Source of the DNA: Bog-756 sp963839925
Lineage (GTDB): Bacteria; Actinomycetota; Acidimicrobiia; Acidimicrobiales; RAAP-2
Reading direction: 5' to 3'
NCBI GenBank assembly: GCA_963839925.1
Contig: CAWIWV010000001.1
Coordinates: 124,001-188,000, forward strand
Length of the DNA stretch: 64,000 bases
How positions within the stretch are numbered: the first letter of the stretch is position 1; each line of letters begins with the position of its first letter. A model generated the notes under the pieces. It searched no databases. It was not told where the DNA came from and saw nothing but the letters and a program-made list of their open reading frames with translations. A program made the position numbers and the translations under genes. Below, piece by piece: positions 33,180 through 42,232 of the stretch.

Positions 33180-33968
33180 TCAGCCGAAGTGCCGCGCCAC
33201 CTGTTCCGCGCGCTGCAGATAGCTGCCACCGAAGAGCACCGCGTGCACGAGGAGAGGGTAAAGCTGGAAGAGCTCGATTCGTTCCCGCCAACCCTCCCCG
33301 AGAGCGAGGCATTCGGTGTATGCGCCGAGGATGCGATCCGGCAGCGTGCCGAACAAGGCGAGCATCGCGAGGTCCTCCTCGGGGTGACCGCCATGGACAG
33401 AGGGGTCGATGAGCCAGGTCCGGCCATCCGCGCCGAAGAGAAGGTTGCCCCACCAGAGGTCACCGTGGAGCAAGGACGGACCTCCCGGTGGGAGCAGGTC
33501 GCCGAGCTTGTCGATGACCCGGGCCACCGGATCCTCGAGCCCACATCGGAGGGACAGCTCGCCGAGCCGGGCACCGTAGAAGCCGGCGGCGTCGGGGGAG
33601 GGCGAGGCGTCGACCGGGCAGGCCCCGATCCGGTGAGACCCCCCACCCCAATGGGGAAAGGGAGCGCGGTGCAACATCGCAAGGGCGCGTCCGAACGACT
33701 CCTCGTGACCGGGCATTCGCTCTCCTTGTTCTATGTAGGTCGTGACCAGAAGATCGCTCTCGACGTGCACGACGCTGGGAACCGGGGGTCCATCGAGGAC
33801 CGCGGCGAGACGCTCGAGTCCTTCGGCTTCGTCGACGGCACCGGCACCGAGTTTGACGACGAGCGTCTGGTCGGTGGTCGTCACCATCCAGACCGAAGGA
33901 GCCAGCTGCCTGGACCGGTCGACCGGACCGACTACGCCGGCGACCCGCGACTGCCAGTCTCTGGTCAC
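33180..33968 (-). CDS. Fructosamine-kinase/aminoglycoside-phosphotransferase-like kinase
   Basis: Start GTG at 33968, overlapping the methyltransferase stop (GTGA); longer frames would run through that gene. 262 residues: LVVKLGAGAVDEAEGLERL (ATP-binding Lys and Glu), VTTYIEQGE hinge, catalytic loop LLHGDLWWGNLLF with Asp and Asn, and the metal-binding Asp in TWLIDPSVHGGHPEEDLAML. The HGDLWWGN and D-P-S-V-H-G pattern matches fructosamine kinases, which phosphorylate glycated amines for repair. An antibiotic-modifying role is possible but less likely. Coupled to a methyltransferase. Confidence 0.8.
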   Translation of the reverse strand: MTRDWQSRVAGVVGPVDRSRQLAPSVWMVTTTDQTLVVKLGAGAVDEAEGLERLAAVLDGPPVPSVVHVESDLLVTTYIEQGERMPGHEESFGRALAMLHRAPFPHWGGGSHRIGACPVDASPSPDAAGFYGARLGELSLRCGLEDPVARVIDKLGDLLPPGGPSLLHGDLWWGNLLFGADGRTWLIDPSVHGGHPEEDLAMLALFGTLPDRILGAYTECLALGEGWRERIELFQLYPLLVHAVLFGGSYLQRAEQVARHFG

Positions 33969-34564
33969 CGTGTGGCCACCACCGCCGCGATGATCGTGTG
34001 GTAGAGGCGGTGCCAGCCGATTCCGTGGAGACCAGCCCGCTCCACCAAGGCGGTCGCTCGCCGTCGAGTGCGGGCCCGGTCCCGATGGTCGAAGAGGAGG
34101 GTCGGGGCGAGCCAGAGGGAAAAGATGTCGGCGCACACGAGGTGGCCCCCGGGGCGAAGCACGCGAGCGCACTCGGTGAGACCGGCCTGTTGATCCTCCC
34201 AATGGTCGAAGGACGTCGTGCTGACCACGAGGTCGAAGGAAGCGTCCGGAAATGGAAGGCGTTCCGCCACCCCGGTCGAGTAGCTGAGCCGGGGATCGTG
34301 GTCGGTCGATGTCGCAACCTCGATCATCCCTGGTGCGGCATCGATCCCCTCCAGTTGTTCCGCGTCGGGAAGGCGTGCTGCGAGGATCCGCAAGAGCAGT
34401 CCGGTCCCACACCCCACGTCGAGGATGCGGGTTGGCGCCGGATCGACGGAGAGCGCAAGATCGGCGGCGCGAGAAGCGATGTCGCGGTGCATCTCACCCC
34501 GCCAGCCCTGCTCGTAGCCTGCGGAGCGATCATGGAATGCTTCGACGTCACGGTATCGAGGCAC
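33965..34564 (-). CDS. Class I SAM-dependent methyltransferase (UbiE-like)
   Basis: 199 residues. SAM motif I is RILDVGCGTGLLLRILA, motif II has GIDAAPGMIEVA, and post-motif FDLVVSTTSFDHWEDQQAGL plus VLRPGGHLVCADIF are the usual Methyltransf_11 signatures. The HW after motif III is typical of small-molecule methyltransferases. It is translationally coupled to the following kinase gene (GTGA overlap), so both may act on the same compound. The substrate is unknown. Confidence 0.85.
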   Translation of the reverse strand: MPRYRDVEAFHDRSAGYEQGWRGEMHRDIASRAADLALSVDPAPTRILDVGCGTGLLLRILAARLPDAEQLEGIDAAPGMIEVATSTDHDPRLSYSTGVAERLPFPDASFDLVVSTTSFDHWEDQQAGLTECARVLRPGGHLVCADIFSLWLAPTLLFDHRDRARTRRRATALVERAGLHGIGWHRLYHTIIAAVVATR

Positions 34565-34605
34565 CGGGCCGATTCTTGCAGGGGCCGCCGCAGTTGTGGA
34601 GCGTT

Positions 34606-36243
34606 CTAGGGAGCAGCGTTCCGAAGCGTCGGAATCAGCCGCTTGGCGTTCCGTTGCGATTCCAGCACCGACTGCATGGCCGAGACCGTTCCGGGGTCGG
34701 AATCGGCCCGGTTGTGTCGCTCCTCGGGGTCAATGGTCAGGTTGTGCAGCTCCCATTCGGGTTCGGCAGGCGCCCCGAGGAACGGATTCGGTGCGACGCC
34801 TTGGGCGGCGTACCAGTCATCCAGTCGCTCGTAGTAGTGGTTGAGCTTCCAGAGCTCCGGCGATCCGTCATCACCGGTGGGCAAGGGAGCGATGACCGAC
34901 TCGATGTTGACCGGTGGAGCGACCGAGTCGAAGCGAGTCCCGTTGATGACGTTCACCGGCGTCGCGCCGCTGGTCACGTCGTCTTCGGTCATGAAGTAGA
35001 TCGGGGTTTCCGACGGTGCAGCGTTCTTTCCGAGGACCACATCGCTCAGATCACGTCCGGGCAGCGGATGGGTTTCAGCGTGGTGTGCGGCAACGCCTGC
35101 GGACGCCTTCTCGACATCGATCCCCGCCAGGCCGAGCAGCGTCGGGATCAGATCGACGTGGCTGGTGGGAACCTGCACCCCCTCGCCTCCGGGAGCGATC
35201 CCCGGGCCGGCCATCAGCAGTGGGACCCGGGTGGCCTCGTCGAAGGCGTTGCACCACTTTTGAATGAGGCCACCGTGTGCCCCGAGCAGGTCGCCATGGT
35301 CCGACGTGAACACGATGACCGTGTCGTCTGCCATCCCCGATTCCTCGAGGGCATCCAAGATCCGGCCGATGGCTTCGTCCACCAGTTTCATCAGGTAGTA
35401 GTAGAGCCTCCGGTAGCCGAGGTCGGTCGCGGTCTCGAAGATCATCTGCGGCCAGACCGCCTTGAATGCCTCCTGGCAAGCCGGTCGACCGGTGAACGGA
35501 TCGGACTGGGAGGGTGGTTCGGGAATCTCGGGCACGCTCTCGTCGGGTGGACCGAACTGGAGCAGCTGCTCCCATCCGAATCCGGAGAATGCGATGTCGT
35601 GGGGGTTCACGAACGAGGCAACGGCCAGCCAGGGTCCCTGGTCCCGGGCTGCAGCCAGCTCGCCGAACAGCTCGACCACCTGGTCGGCGAACACCCCGTC
35701 CCGAACCGTCCCGCAATCCGACTTGGCCGCTCCGTGGGGCTCACGGCCGATCCACCCGGAGAACCCGAAGGGGTCCAGACGGTCTGCCTTCTTGTAGGCG
35801 GCCACCGCATCCTTGATCGGCCTGCCGTCGTCGTCTGATGCTTTCAGCCCCTCATGAGTTCCGGGAATCGTCAGATCGGCGAACGAGATGTGCCACTTGC
35901 CCCGATAGTGGGTCTGGTAGCCACCGGCGCGAAACCAATCGCCGAGGGTGGGAACTGAGTCGGGGTCCAACCAGAACATTCCCGGATCGGTGCTGTGTTT
36001 GGCCGTCCCATCGGTGGCTCTGACCCCGTGCAGGGACGGGTACTGCCCGGTGAACAGGGTGGCGCGACTCGGCGTGCAGGCGGTCGATCCGGCGTAGTGG
36101 CGATGAAACTCGATTCCCCGGGATCTGATCGACTCCCGAGTCGTCAGTTGGGTCCTCCGAAAGTTCCGAACGCTGTCTGTCTCATAGGGAGGCGGGTAAC
36201 GCTCTTCGTCGGTCATGATCAAGAGGATGTTCGGTTTGGTCAC
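34606..36243 (-). CDS. Type I sulfatase (choline-sulfatase/arylsulfatase-like)
   Basis: 545 residues from GTG. PNILLIMTDEERYPPPYE opens with the first metal ligands, and CTPSR at Cys56 is the formylglycine site (STACTPSRATLFTGQYPSLHG). GKWHISFAD, AVASFVNPHDIAFSG and VFTSDHGDLLGAHGG supply the rest of the active site. Long inserts between them are usual for this group. No signal peptide is seen. Unlike the sulfatase at 13192 it has a standard LxGxHG-like motif. No sulfatase-maturing enzyme is nearby. Confidence 0.88.
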   Translation of the reverse strand: MTKPNILLIMTDEERYPPPYETDSVRNFRRTQLTTRESIRSRGIEFHRHYAGSTACTPSRATLFTGQYPSLHGVRATDGTAKHSTDPGMFWLDPDSVPTLGDWFRAGGYQTHYRGKWHISFADLTIPGTHEGLKASDDDGRPIKDAVAAYKKADRLDPFGFSGWIGREPHGAAKSDCGTVRDGVFADQVVELFGELAAARDQGPWLAVASFVNPHDIAFSGFGWEQLLQFGPPDESVPEIPEPPSQSDPFTGRPACQEAFKAVWPQMIFETATDLGYRRLYYYLMKLVDEAIGRILDALEESGMADDTVIVFTSDHGDLLGAHGGLIQKWCNAFDEATRVPLLMAGPGIAPGGEGVQVPTSHVDLIPTLLGLAGIDVEKASAGVAAHHAETHPLPGRDLSDVVLGKNAAPSETPIYFMTEDDVTSGATPVNVINGTRFDSVAPPVNIESVIAPLPTGDDGSPELWKLNHYYERLDDWYAAQGVAPNPFLGAPAEPEWELHNLTIDPEERHNRADSDPGTVSAMQSVLESQRNAKRLIPTLRNAAP

Positions 36244-36301
36244 CCTGCCATGAAATCACGAAATCGGTGCAGTTCAGCACTGCGGGTCGCATCCACCGAA
36301 C

Positions 36302-36400
36302 TCACCAATCGTCGCCCCTTTGCCGCCGCTGCCGCATTGCTGCAATGCCACCGACGACCAGAACCACCGCCAGGATGCTGAAGATCAGAACGTAGAACAT
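36302..36400 (-). CDS. 32-aa single-span membrane protein
   Basis: ATG at 36400 with GAGGGGA about ten bases upstream. MFYVLIFSILAVVLVVGG forms one helix, followed by a basic tail (MRQRRQRGDDW). It looks like a genuine small transmembrane protein of positive-inside type; no homologue is recognised. It lies alone between the sulfatase and the KstR-like box. Confidence 0.55.
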   Translation of the reverse strand: MFYVLIFSILAVVLVVGGIAAMRQRRQRGDDW

Positions 36401-36546
36401 GGGTCGATTTTCCCCTCGGTCTTGCCCACGGTGTGAACGGCAAATGCCGTCAGCCGGAATGATGCCACCCCGTCGAAGGCGCTCGATCACGTGAGCTGGC
36501 CATCGGAGGGTCATGCGGCCGAGGCGGGATCGGCGGATCGGTGTAG

Positions 36547-36564
36547 TTTAGAACGCGTTCTAAA
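36547..36564. promoter_or_regulatory. KstR-like palindromic operator
   Basis: TTTAGAACGCGTTCTAAA is an 18-bp perfect palindrome. Its core TAGAACGCGTTCTA fits the TnnAACnnGTTnnA consensus of KstR, the TetR-type repressor of steroid catabolism in mycobacteria and rhodococci. It lies 55 bp before the SDR at 36619. The cognate regulator is not in the window. Confidence 0.65.
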
Positions 36565-36618
36565 TTTCGGAAAACGCTGCAACGCATTCGGGGAGGAGAG
36601 ATCGTTGGGGGAGGAACA

Positions 36619-37407
36619 GTGATTCAGGACTGGTTCCGGTTGGACGGTCAGGTCGGCGTGGTCACCGGCGCCGGTCGGGGGATCGGTGCGGCAACGGCCA
36701 TCGCGCTTGCCGAATCGGGCGCAGACGTGGTCATCTCCGCGCGCACCGAGTCCCAGCTCGACCAGGTCGCCGACCAGATCAAGGCGGTGGGGCGACGGGC
36801 GGTGGTGGTCCCGGCCAACCTCGCCAAGCTCGATGCTGTCGCCGAGTTGGCACAGCGAGCGGCCGACGAGTTGGGGCGACTGGACATCGTCGTCAACAAC
36901 GTCGGGGGGACCATCCCCAATGCGTTTCTCGACACCACTCCCGAGTACCTCGAGGAGGCGTTCCACTTCAACGTCTCGACCGCGCATGCCCTGACCCGGG
37001 CCGCGGTGCCGATCATGCTCGAGACCGGAGGCGGGTCCGTCGTCAACATCGCATCGACGATGGCCCGGCTCGCCGGGCGCGGGTACGCCGCCTACGGAAC
37101 CGCAAAGGCGGCGCTCGCCCACTGGGGCCGGTTGGCAGCCGCTGACCTCGCGCCGAAGATCCGGGTCAACTCGATCGCAACCGGCTCGGTCGCGACCTCC
37201 GCGCTGGAGTACGTCATCAGTGACGAGTCCATCCGCACCGCGATGGAAGACGCGACCCCGCTTCGACGGATCGGTGCGCCAGAGGAGATTGCGGCGGCGG
37301 TCGTCTACCTCTCGAGCAGGGCCGGCGCCTATATCACCGGCAAGCTGATCGAGGTCGACGGTGGTTTGCAGGATCCCAACCTCGACCTGCACCTGCCAGA
37401 CCTGTGA
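36619..37407 (+). CDS. SDR-family oxidoreductase behind KstR-like box
   Basis: 262 residues from GTG with GGAGGAA. VVTGAGRGIGAATAIALAES glycine motif, NNVGG, catalytic Ser in NIASTMARL and Tyr/Lys in YAAYGTAKAALAHWG, then the usual C-terminal ITGKLIEVDGG. It resembles 7-alpha-hydroxysteroid dehydrogenase or acetoin/ketoacyl-type SDRs but the substrate is not readable. It is followed after 19 bp by a DapB-like dehydrogenase and preceded by the 36547-36564 palindrome, so a catabolic role in steroid-like compounds is plausible (inference). Confidence 0.85.
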   Translation: MIQDWFRLDGQVGVVTGAGRGIGAATAIALAESGADVVISARTESQLDQVADQIKAVGRRAVVVPANLAKLDAVAELAQRAADELGRLDIVVNNVGGTIPNAFLDTTPEYLEEAFHFNVSTAHALTRAAVPIMLETGGGSVVNIASTMARLAGRGYAAYGTAKAALAHWGRLAAADLAPKIRVNSIATGSVATSALEYVISDESIRTAMEDATPLRRIGAPEEIAAAVVYLSSRAGAYITGKLIEVDGGLQDPNLDLHLPDL

Positions 37408-37426
37408 GTAGAGAGGAGCGCGCACG

Positions 37427-38494
37427 GTGACCTATCGAGTCGTGCAGTGGAGCACCGGAAATGTCGGCCGGCACGCGATCGCCGGAATCGACGCTCGGCC
37501 CGACCTCGAACTGGTCGGAGTATGGGTGTCGAACCCGTCCAAGGAAGGCAAGGATGCGGGCGAGCTTGCAGGCCTGGGCCGAACACTCGGGGTGGCCGCG
37601 ACGACCGACGCCGAAGCGCTGTTTGCACTCGAACCCGACTGCATCGTGCACACCGCGATGGCCGACGACCGGCTGACCGACGCACTGGACGACCTCGCCG
37701 GCTTCCTCCGGCGGGGGATCAACGTGGTCTCCAGCAGTCCGGTGTTCCTGCAGTTCCCGGTCGGGGAGATGGCCACGCCGCTTGCCGAGCCGGTCCGTGA
37801 AGCAGCCGCGGCCGGCAACGCGTCGATCTTCGTCAACGGGGTGGACCCAGGCTTCGCCAACGACTGGCTTCCGCTGGTCCTTTCCAGTGTCTCCGAGCGG
37901 ATCGAAGAGGTCCGCTGCATGGAGATCCTCGACTACTCGACCTATGACCAGCCGATGGTCCTGTTCGACATCATGGGATTCGGCCGGTCGCTCGACGACA
38001 CCCCGATGCTGTTGCAACCCGGCGTCCTGACATTCGCCTGGGGGAGCGTGGTGAGTCAGATCGCGACCGGGCTCGGGATCGAGCTCGACGAGATCGTGGA
38101 GTACCACGAGCGGGTGCCGGCGCCCGAACGGTTCGTCATCCCCTCTGGGCCGATCGAGGCAGGGACCACGGCAGCGATGCGTTTCGAAGTGCGTGGCATG
38201 CTGAGTGGCAAGCCGGTCGTGGTACTCGAGCACGTGACGAGACTCCGCCCCGACCTTGCACCCGATTGGCCGCAGCCCGCGGGTGCCGGCTGCTACCGGG
38301 TCGTCATCACCGGCGAGCCGATCTATACCGTCGATCTGCAGCTCATGGGTACCGATGGCGACCACAACACCGCCGGGTTGAAGGCAACTGCGATGCGTCT
38401 GGTCAACGCGGTGCCCGCGGTCGTCGAGAGCCCGCCGGGCTTGGTCACCGCCCTCGACCTCCCGCTGATCACCGGGCGGGGACTGGTTCGCTAG
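37427..38494 (+). CDS. DapB-like NAD(P)-dependent amine/dihydrodipicolinate reductase-family protein
   Basis: 355 residues. The N-terminal Rossmann fold is VVQWSTGNVGRHAIAGIDAR, followed by DCIVHTAMADDR and GINVVSSSPVFLQFP. The middle domain holds NGVDPGFANDWLPLVL and the C-terminus ends in a DapB-like second domain. This is the family of mycobacterial DapB-homologues and 2,4-diaminopentanoate dehydrogenase-like proteins found in lipid and steroid gene clusters; true lysine synthesis is unlikely given its length (~245 in DapB). It is probably co-transcribed with the SDR 19 bp upstream. Its end overlaps the convergent GT87 gene by 26 bp. Confidence 0.82.
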   Translation: MTYRVVQWSTGNVGRHAIAGIDARPDLELVGVWVSNPSKEGKDAGELAGLGRTLGVAATTDAEALFALEPDCIVHTAMADDRLTDALDDLAGFLRRGINVVSSSPVFLQFPVGEMATPLAEPVREAAAAGNASIFVNGVDPGFANDWLPLVLSSVSERIEEVRCMEILDYSTYDQPMVLFDIMGFGRSLDDTPMLLQPGVLTFAWGSVVSQIATGLGIELDEIVEYHERVPAPERFVIPSGPIEAGTTAAMRFEVRGMLSGKPVVVLEHVTRLRPDLAPDWPQPAGAGCYRVVITGEPIYTVDLQLMGTDGDHNTAGLKATAMRLVNAVPAVVESPPGLVTALDLPLITGRGLVR

Positions 38495-39710
38495 CTGCAT
38501 CGACTGGGTGAGCCTGCTCCCGGCTGCCCCATCCCAGGTATTCGGCCCCGCACCAGACCAACAAGGTCGCGAACGTCCACAAGGGAAGGATCGCTTCGAG
38601 AGCGTCGGCCCCCGCCCCCGAGGAGACCCACCAGTAGGGTGCCGCGACCGCGATCGCGACGATGCCCCAGAGCATGATTCGAACCACCCGCGCGGTGTCG
38701 TGCCGGCGTGGAACGACCAGGGCGGGCGGGATGAGCACCACCCAGATCCAGTGGTGTGACCACGAGATCGGACTCACCATCAGGCCGACCAGGGCGATCG
38801 CGATCAGGGCGAGTGACTGCCGTTCTGAGTGGACACACCTCCAGGCGATGAACGTGCCGGCGAGTGCGGTCAGCAACGACAGGACCACCCATGCGGGTGC
38901 AGAACCGCCGGCGGGGAACGGGTGGCGGTGGAGGATCGCGTACCAACTCTGATTACTCGGATAGTCGATCGGACCCGTCCTGCCGGGGCTGTTCGCGTCG
39001 TGGAACCAGAAGGTGTGGGAGAGGTGCGGCCAGAGAAGCCAGGCAAGGCCGGTGAGCACTGCGAACGAGAGCAGCGCACGAACCGCCGACCACCAATCTC
39101 GGCGCACGAAGAAAAGCAGCAGGAAGATCAACGGCGTGAGCTTCACCGCGGCTGCAACCCCGATGACGATCCCGCGAAACGGTGAGGGAATGACGAGCGC
39201 ATCGACCACTATCAAACCCATCAGCAAGCACTCGATCTGGCCGTAGTCGATGCCGCTGCGCGCAGGCTCGACGATCATCATCGCGACGACTGCCCAGACC
39301 AACGCGCCACACCAGACCGGTCCCCGGAGTGCAACTCCTCTGTCGCTCAACACGATCGCGATGGCACCTGTCGTGACCACCACGTCGACGATCCACAACA
39401 ACCACTGGGTCACCGCGAACGACGCCACGGTCGACGGCGACAGGAACGCCAAGGCGAACGGCGGATAGGTGAAGGGAAGGTGACTCGAGGTGTAGGTGAG
39501 GCGATAGGGATCGTCACCCCGGAGGAATGCTCGGGCGGCACTTCGATAGACCCGAAGATCCAACCCGTAGCGATGTCCGAAGATCGAAAGATAGATACAG
39601 AAGACCGCGACGACGAGCGCTGCTGCGACATATGGGGCGGCACGTCTGGTGACATGCAGAGCTCTGGACGGCTTGTCGGATCGTTGCTGGGTGGAGACGG
39701 TCGCTGCCAT
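38469..39710 (-). CDS. GT87-family polyprenyl-phosphate-dependent glycosyltransferase
   Basis: I place the start at the ATG at 39710; upstream frame extension to 40232 runs antisense to the next gene. 413 residues with ~10 TM helices. After helix 1, GLDLRVYRSAARAFLRGDDP carries the Asp of GT-C enzymes, and PFTYPPFALAFLSP is the conserved loop of the mannosyl/arabinosyl (DUF2029/PimE-like) group. SWSHHWIWVVLIPP is the later conserved block. It likely transfers mannose or a related sugar outside the membrane to a lipoglycan or glycoprotein. Confidence 0.85.
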   Translation of the reverse strand: MAATVSTQQRSDKPSRALHVTRRAAPYVAAALVVAVFCIYLSIFGHRYGLDLRVYRSAARAFLRGDDPYRLTYTSSHLPFTYPPFALAFLSPSTVASFAVTQWLLWIVDVVVTTGAIAIVLSDRGVALRGPVWCGALVWAVVAMMIVEPARSGIDYGQIECLLMGLIVVDALVIPSPFRGIVIGVAAAVKLTPLIFLLLFFVRRDWWSAVRALLSFAVLTGLAWLLWPHLSHTFWFHDANSPGRTGPIDYPSNQSWYAILHRHPFPAGGSAPAWVVLSLLTALAGTFIAWRCVHSERQSLALIAIALVGLMVSPISWSHHWIWVVLIPPALVVPRRHDTARVVRIMLWGIVAIAVAAPYWWVSSGAGADALEAILPLWTFATLLVWCGAEYLGWGSREQAHPVDAASEPVPAR

Positions 39711-39876
39711 GGAGCTCCGGCTGGTCAGGTGGTCTCCGCACCGTAGCAAGGTCGCTTTCCCAACCCTCGAGTACTTGTTGAGATCCGCGGGATTTCTGCA
39801 GCCCAAGCCCCATATCGACAGGTCCCGCAACCCCCCCTTGCTAAAGGAACCGCGCCGGTGGACCGACCTTTGACGC

Positions 39877-40239
39877 ATGCATTCACCCGTTGCATCGCCC
39901 GATCGATCACCCGCGCCGTCAGTGCACGGACGAGTCCGGAAATTCCTGGTGCGGCGGACCGTGCTCGGTGCGAGTGTTCTGCTCCTCCTCGGAGTTGTGG
40001 CACCCGTGCTTTCCGGATCGTCGCCGTCGGGTGCGACGACCCCGACAACCGCGACCCAGACGTTCGGTTTCGACAACGACACGCTCCAGAACTTCACCGT
40101 CCCCGCCGGAGTCACCTCGCTGACCATCACTGCCGATGGGTGGCTACGGAAGTTTGGGAGGGCACGACTCATCCGGTCGTCCGCCCAACGGTGGTTACCA
40201 AGGGGAGGTGACCGGAACGATGGCGGTGACACCGGGTGA
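39877..40239 (+). CDS. Giant repeat protein, N-terminal piece (signal sequence)
   Basis: ATG at 39877; a basic stretch (RVRKFLVRR) and hydrophobic core (TVLGASVLLLLGVVAPVL) form a signal peptide. The mature start TTATQTFGFDNDTLQNFTVP then VTSLTITADG is lectin/jelly-roll-like. The frame loses sense at about 40140 (...ADG|WLRKF), where the +1 frame continues GYGSLGGHDSSGRPPNGGYQ. No strong ribosome site is seen. The piece ends at an out-of-frame stop at 40239. Confidence 0.5.
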   Translation: MHSPVASPDRSPAPSVHGRVRKFLVRRTVLGASVLLLLGVVAPVLSGSSPSGATTPTTATQTFGFDNDTLQNFTVPAGVTSLTITADGWLRKFGRARLIRSSAQRWLPRGGDRNDGGDTG

Positions 40240-40379
40240 CTACCTGACCATCGGGGTCGGGTCGGGTGGTGACGAGTCGAAGCTGACCTGCGTGCACCGC
40301 AGGGCTCGATGCGTCGACGCCGGTCGATGCCAACGACGCGATCGGAGGGATCAGTCCCCTGACCCAGTACGACGGTGGG

Positions 40380-41240
40380 ATGGGTGGCGCGCCCGGACCG
40401 AACGGCTGCTCCGGGTACGGCGGTTCAGGAGGTGCGGCGACCGCCGTCGAGGTGGGCAGCTCTTCGAGCGCGCCGACCAGCATCGGCACCATCGTGGCCG
40501 GCGGTGGCGGCGGGAGTGGTGGGTCGGGTCAGTACACGTTGGTGAGGGGACAGATCAGTCTCGCCTCCTACGTCCCGCAGACGACGCCCACGCCGATCAC
40601 CTACGGCATCCCCGCCGGGTGCACGAGTGCGTGCACCTCGCAGCCCACCATCGAGAGCCCTACGCCGTTGCCGACCCCCGCGACCCAGGGTCAGCAGGGC
40701 ATCGCCGTGTTCACCATGTGCGGTGGCTCGACCAGCAGCAACTCCAACCAGTACTTCAACGCCGACGCTCCCTCCGGCGAGGCCGGGTGCGACGGCGGTG
40801 GCGGTGCGGGCGGTGGCGGTGGCGCGGCCGGTGGAGCGGCGGGGGCCGACCAGTTCGGTTCGGGAAGCTCGGACGAGTGGTACGGACAGGGCGGTAGTCC
40901 CGGCGAGAACTCGACCGGAGGAATCACCGGACTGAGCGCGCTCGACTCGTACTACTCCGGCGCCGACAGCGGCGCGCCGTCGAGCAGCAACACCTTCGCC
41001 GATCCGGGTGCGGCCTACGACGGCTCGGTCGTGATCACCTACTCGACCGGCGTGCCGGCCGCACCGACCTCGGCGTCGGGAACCGCCGGCAACAGCAGCG
41101 TCGCCCTCCAGTGGACCGCCCCCAACCCGGTGCCGACCCGATCAGCGACTACATCATCCAGTACTCGAGCAACGGCGGCGCTGCGTGGACCACCGACGAC
41201 ACCGGTTCGACCTCGACGTCGGCCACCGTCTCCGGCTTGA
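40380..41240 (+). CDS. Giant repeat protein, Gly-rich piece and first Fn3 start
   Basis: In-frame text runs from about 40300 to 41130: GGMGGAPGPNGCSGYGGSGG, a second cluster GDGGGGAGGGGGAAGGAA, then VVITYSTGVPAAPTSASGTA leading into the first fibronectin domain (SVALQWTAPNP). Glycine-rich segments like this occur in bacterial surface proteins ahead of Fn3 arrays. After ~41130 the frame is lost and the -1 frame carries the Fn3 domain on (ISDYIIQYSSNGGAAWTTDD). The ATG at 40380 is internal, not a true start. Confidence 0.45.
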   Translation: MGGAPGPNGCSGYGGSGGAATAVEVGSSSSAPTSIGTIVAGGGGGSGGSGQYTLVRGQISLASYVPQTTPTPITYGIPAGCTSACTSQPTIESPTPLPTPATQGQQGIAVFTMCGGSTSSNSNQYFNADAPSGEAGCDGGGGAGGGGGAAGGAAGADQFGSGSSDEWYGQGGSPGENSTGGITGLSALDSYYSGADSGAPSSSNTFADPGAAYDGSVVITYSTGVPAAPTSASGTAGNSSVALQWTAPNPVPTRSATTSSSTRATAALRGPPTTPVRPRRRPPSPA

Positions 41241-42232
41241 CCAACGGGACCGGCTACATCTTCGAGGTGGAGGCGGTGAACGCCATCGGGACCGGGCCTT
41301 CTCCATCGCCGACGGGCACCTTGACACCCTCGGGTCCGCCGGGGTCTCCCACCATCACCTCGATCACGCCGGAGGACGGAGCCCTCCAGGTCAACTTCAC
41401 GCCGCCGAGCATCCAGCGCAACCGATCACCGGCTACCTCTACCAACTCAACGGTACCGGGCCGTGGTACCCGAGCTCGGCGACCTCCAGCCCACTGACCA
41501 TCTCGGGTCTGACCGACGGGACCGCCTACTCGGTGGAGATCGAGGCGGTCAACAGCATCGGAACCGGCAGCCGCGTCCAACTCGGTGAGCCAGACCCCGG
41601 TGGCACTGCCCGGCGCACCCACCATCACTTCGGTGCAGGTGGGTTCCACCACCGCGTCGATCGCCTTCACCCCCGGCAGCAACGGCGGGAGTGCGATCAC
41701 CTCGTACCGGTACAGCACCAACGGGGGGTCGACTGGACGACCACCTCGACGACCAGCCCGGTCTCGGTCACCGGCCTGAGCACGGCACGACCTACATCGT
41801 TCGAGCTCGAAGCGGTCAACGTCAGCGGTGCGGGCGCTCCGGCCACCACCTCCTTCACCACGACCGCCCCACCCTCGGCACCGGTGATCACTTCGATCGA
41901 CTCCTGGGAACCAGTCGCTCGACGGTCAGCTTCACCGCGCCGGCCAGCGGCGGTTCGCCGATCACCGACTACGACTGGTCGACCGACGGAGGGACGACCT
42001 GGTACTCCGAGGACACCTACGGCACACCCTGCCAGAGCAGACGGCTCGTCGGTCACCTGCGAGATCGCCGCCCTGTCGACCGACGGAGCAACGCCCCTGA
42101 CCAACGGGACCTCGTATCCGATCGAGATGAGGGCGGTCAACGCGGTCGGCACCGGCCCGGCTTCGGCGCTCAGCAAACGGCACCCCCTACACGACTCCGG
42201 GCGCACCGACCATCACCACCGGGGCCGGTGGC

